Source: an uncultured Eubacteriales bacterium
Lineage (GTDB): Bacteria > Bacillota > Clostridia > Christensenellales > CAG-314
NCBI GenBank assembly: GCA_900546875.1
Contig: URET01000030.1
Span: forward strand, 1 to 16,251
Direction: 5' to 3'
DNA: 16,251 bases
The notes beneath the pieces were generated by a model. The model had not been told where the DNA came from and did not search any database. It saw only the letters and a program-made list of their open reading frames with translations. The number at the start of each line of letters is the position of its first letter. Positions within the stretch are counted from its first letter, which is position 1. Positions 15,316-16,251 of the stretch are shown here, piece after piece. Position numbers and translations under genes: made by a program.

Positions 15316-15468
15316 ATGGATATCATATGTTCGAAATGCGGGAAGAAAATACCTCTGTCACAGGCATGCGTATGCGACAAATGCGGAGAAATAGTATGCG
15401 CGAAATGCGCGGAAAAAAGCTTTTACTACTGCAGCGGCTGCAGCGGAAATTACAAGGGACTCAACTGA
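15316..15468 (+). CDS. Small cysteine-rich zinc-finger protein, FYVE/RING-like spacing (50 aa)
   Basis: Not recognised as a named family. Fifty residues contain nine cysteines; eight form four knuckles with spacing CX2C-X11-CX2C-X4-CX2C-X7-CX2C (5/8, 20/23, 28/31, 39/42; Cys18 is extra). The central VCDKCGEIVCAKC closely resembles the C-x-x-C-G-x-x-x-C-x-x-C core of FYVE-type and related cross-brace treble-clef fingers, so two zinc ions in a cross-braced fold are likely. There is no signal peptide or membrane segment. The ATG at 15316 has an excellent AAGGAGG about seven bases upstream; an in-frame ATG at 15232 would add 28 residues but its SD-like GGAAGG abuts the codon. It is the only plus-strand gene seen, divergent from the LRR gene and next to repeat DNA. 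Role unknown; protein or nucleic-acid binding is a guess. Confidence 0.8.
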   Translation: MDIICSKCGKKIPLSQACVCDKCGEIVCAKCAEKSFYYCSGCSGNYKGLN

Positions 15469-15718
15469 AGTTATAACCGCAAGTTTTTTCAGTCTGTCTT
15501 CATGGAATATCGCTTTGTCCGCGCCTGAGATACTGAACCTGAAACACTTTCGGGTCGAAAACACTGCCCTTGCGCGAAACCTCAGGTTGCCTTCCAGGCT
15601 CGGACCTGAAGTCGGAGCCTCATTGTTTTATGTCGCAAAGCTTCGGTTCATACCTCAGAACCTTAACTGCATGCCATGAAAATGTAAATTTATCTCATGA
15701 AACCGGAATTTATTCCGG
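15469..15718. other. Gene-free stretch with decayed repeat copies
   Basis: No gene is seen. The stretch has relics of the neighbouring array: CTGAAAC-type segments near 15530–15545, GCCTCATTGTT at 15617–15627 (also inside the large repeat at 15957 and 16195), and CATGAAACCGGAATT at 15697. A stem-loop CCGGAA-TTTA-TTCCGG (15703–15718) ends exactly where the large repeat begins. An ACTGAA/TTCAGT inverted repeat just after the zinc-finger gene, with TTTTTT beside it, might act as a weak plus-strand terminator. Confidence 0.5.
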
Positions 15719-16251
15719 AAAATACACAAGCACACCCGCGGAACCCCGAGTTTATATCCCGAAACCGGAAATTCGTGCCCTGAAACCGGATGTTCGCGCC
15801 GTGAAACCGGATGTTCGCGCACTGAACCCCCGAATTCGCGCACTGAAACCCACGAGTTCGCGCACTGAAACCGGATGTTCACGCGCTGAACCCACGAGTT
15901 CGCGCCGTGAATGTCCGAGTTTATTTTACGAGAACCGATTTACAAAAAACACTCGCGCCTCATTGTTCCGCACGCATATAAAAAACTGTTTTTTACTCCG
16001 CAAAACATAAGCGATCGACCTGCCCCAGAGCTTACGCCGTAAAATACGCAAGCACACCCGCGGAACCCCGAGTTTATACCCCTAACCCGGATGTTCGCGC
16101 ACTGAACCCCCGAATTCGCGCACGGAAACCCACGAGTTCGCGCCGTGAATGTCCGAGTTTATTTTACGAGAACCGATTTACAAAAAACACTCGCGCCTCA
16201 TTGTTCCGCACGCATATAAAAAACTGTTTTTTACTCCGCAAAACATAAGCG
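15719..16251. repeat. Large tandem repeat, two copies, at the right edge
   Basis: Copy 1 starts with AAAATAC at 15719 and copy 2 with AAAATAC at 16041, an offset of 322. Near their ends the copies align at an offset of 238: 15891–16013 and 16129–16251 are identical over 123 bases. The 84-base difference equals four 21-bp units lost from, or gained by, the internal array. Copy 1 is followed by a 27-base segment (about 16014–16040) before copy 2 begins. Copy 2 runs to the last base, so the array may continue. Confidence 0.95.
15761..15930. repeat. 21-bp minisatellite inside the large repeat
   Basis: Eight units with the core TGAAACCGGATGTTCGCGC and variants (for example TGAACCCCCGAATTCGCGC and TGAAACCCACGAGTTCGCGC) are phased at 15761, 15782, 15803, 15824, 15845, 15867, 15888 and 15909, that is every 21 bases except one 22-base step. 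Four related units occur in copy 2 (about 16083–16147), again with one 22-base step. Neighbouring units form weak GTTC…GAAC inverted repeats. The frame is broken by the 22-base unit, so it is unlikely to code for protein. Confidence 0.93.

Noticed and set aside
15570..16010. Plus-strand open frame of 146 codons with a seven-residue repeat (ALKPDVR-like)
   Set aside because: It is open because the 21-bp repeat has no stop in this frame. A 22-base unit shifts the frame and destroys the heptad pattern, there is no ribosome binding site, and the opposite strand is also open.

Overview
The window looks like a chromosomal segment of a Gram-positive, Clostridia-like bacterium (Bacillota), probably an uncultured one. 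The main support is the gene order plsX–rnc–smc–ftsY, the backbone of a well-known Bacillota cluster, together with GGAGG-type ribosome binding sites and a membrane-anchored BspA-type leucine-rich-repeat protein. GC content looks intermediate. Genus-level placement cannot be made from sequence reading alone.

Layout. Ten genes lie on the minus strand and read from right to left: a membrane LRR5 protein (14895→13576), a calcineurin-like metallophosphoesterase (13354→12626), plsX, rnc, smc, ftsY, pgi, hisS, an ABC-F ATPase, and a FabG-like short-chain dehydrogenase (1022→285). The only supportable plus-strand gene is a 50-residue cysteine-rich zinc-finger protein (15316–15468). Both window edges lie in tandem repeats: a 37-bp repeat at 1–146, and a nested 21-bp/~320-bp repeat at 15719–16251.

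How the genes relate. plsX, rnc and smc are almost fused: plsX and rnc overlap by one base (TAATG), and smc starts from a TTG one base after the rnc stop, with its ribosome binding site inside the last rnc codons. ftsY follows. This joins phospholipid precursor synthesis (PlsX), double-stranded RNA processing (RNase III), chromosome organisation (SMC) and membrane protein targeting (FtsY). fabD, fabG and acpP, which stand between plsX and rnc in Bacillus subtilis, are absent here. The next block (pgi, hisS, ABC-F, SDR) is housekeeping: glycolysis, His-tRNA charging, ribosome-associated ATPase, ketoacyl-type reductase. Its intergenic gaps of 100–270 bp contain stem-loops, and an 8-bp-stem intrinsic terminator lies downstream of the last gene.

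The core genes are ordinary. The less ordinary material is at the edges: the nested repeat array whose two copies differ by exactly four 21-bp units, a FYVE/RING-like small zinc protein beside it, a minus-strand terminator with no visible gene upstream, and a leader with two hairpins and a possible 13-codon reading frame in front of the ABC-F gene. I see no clear new multi-gene system.
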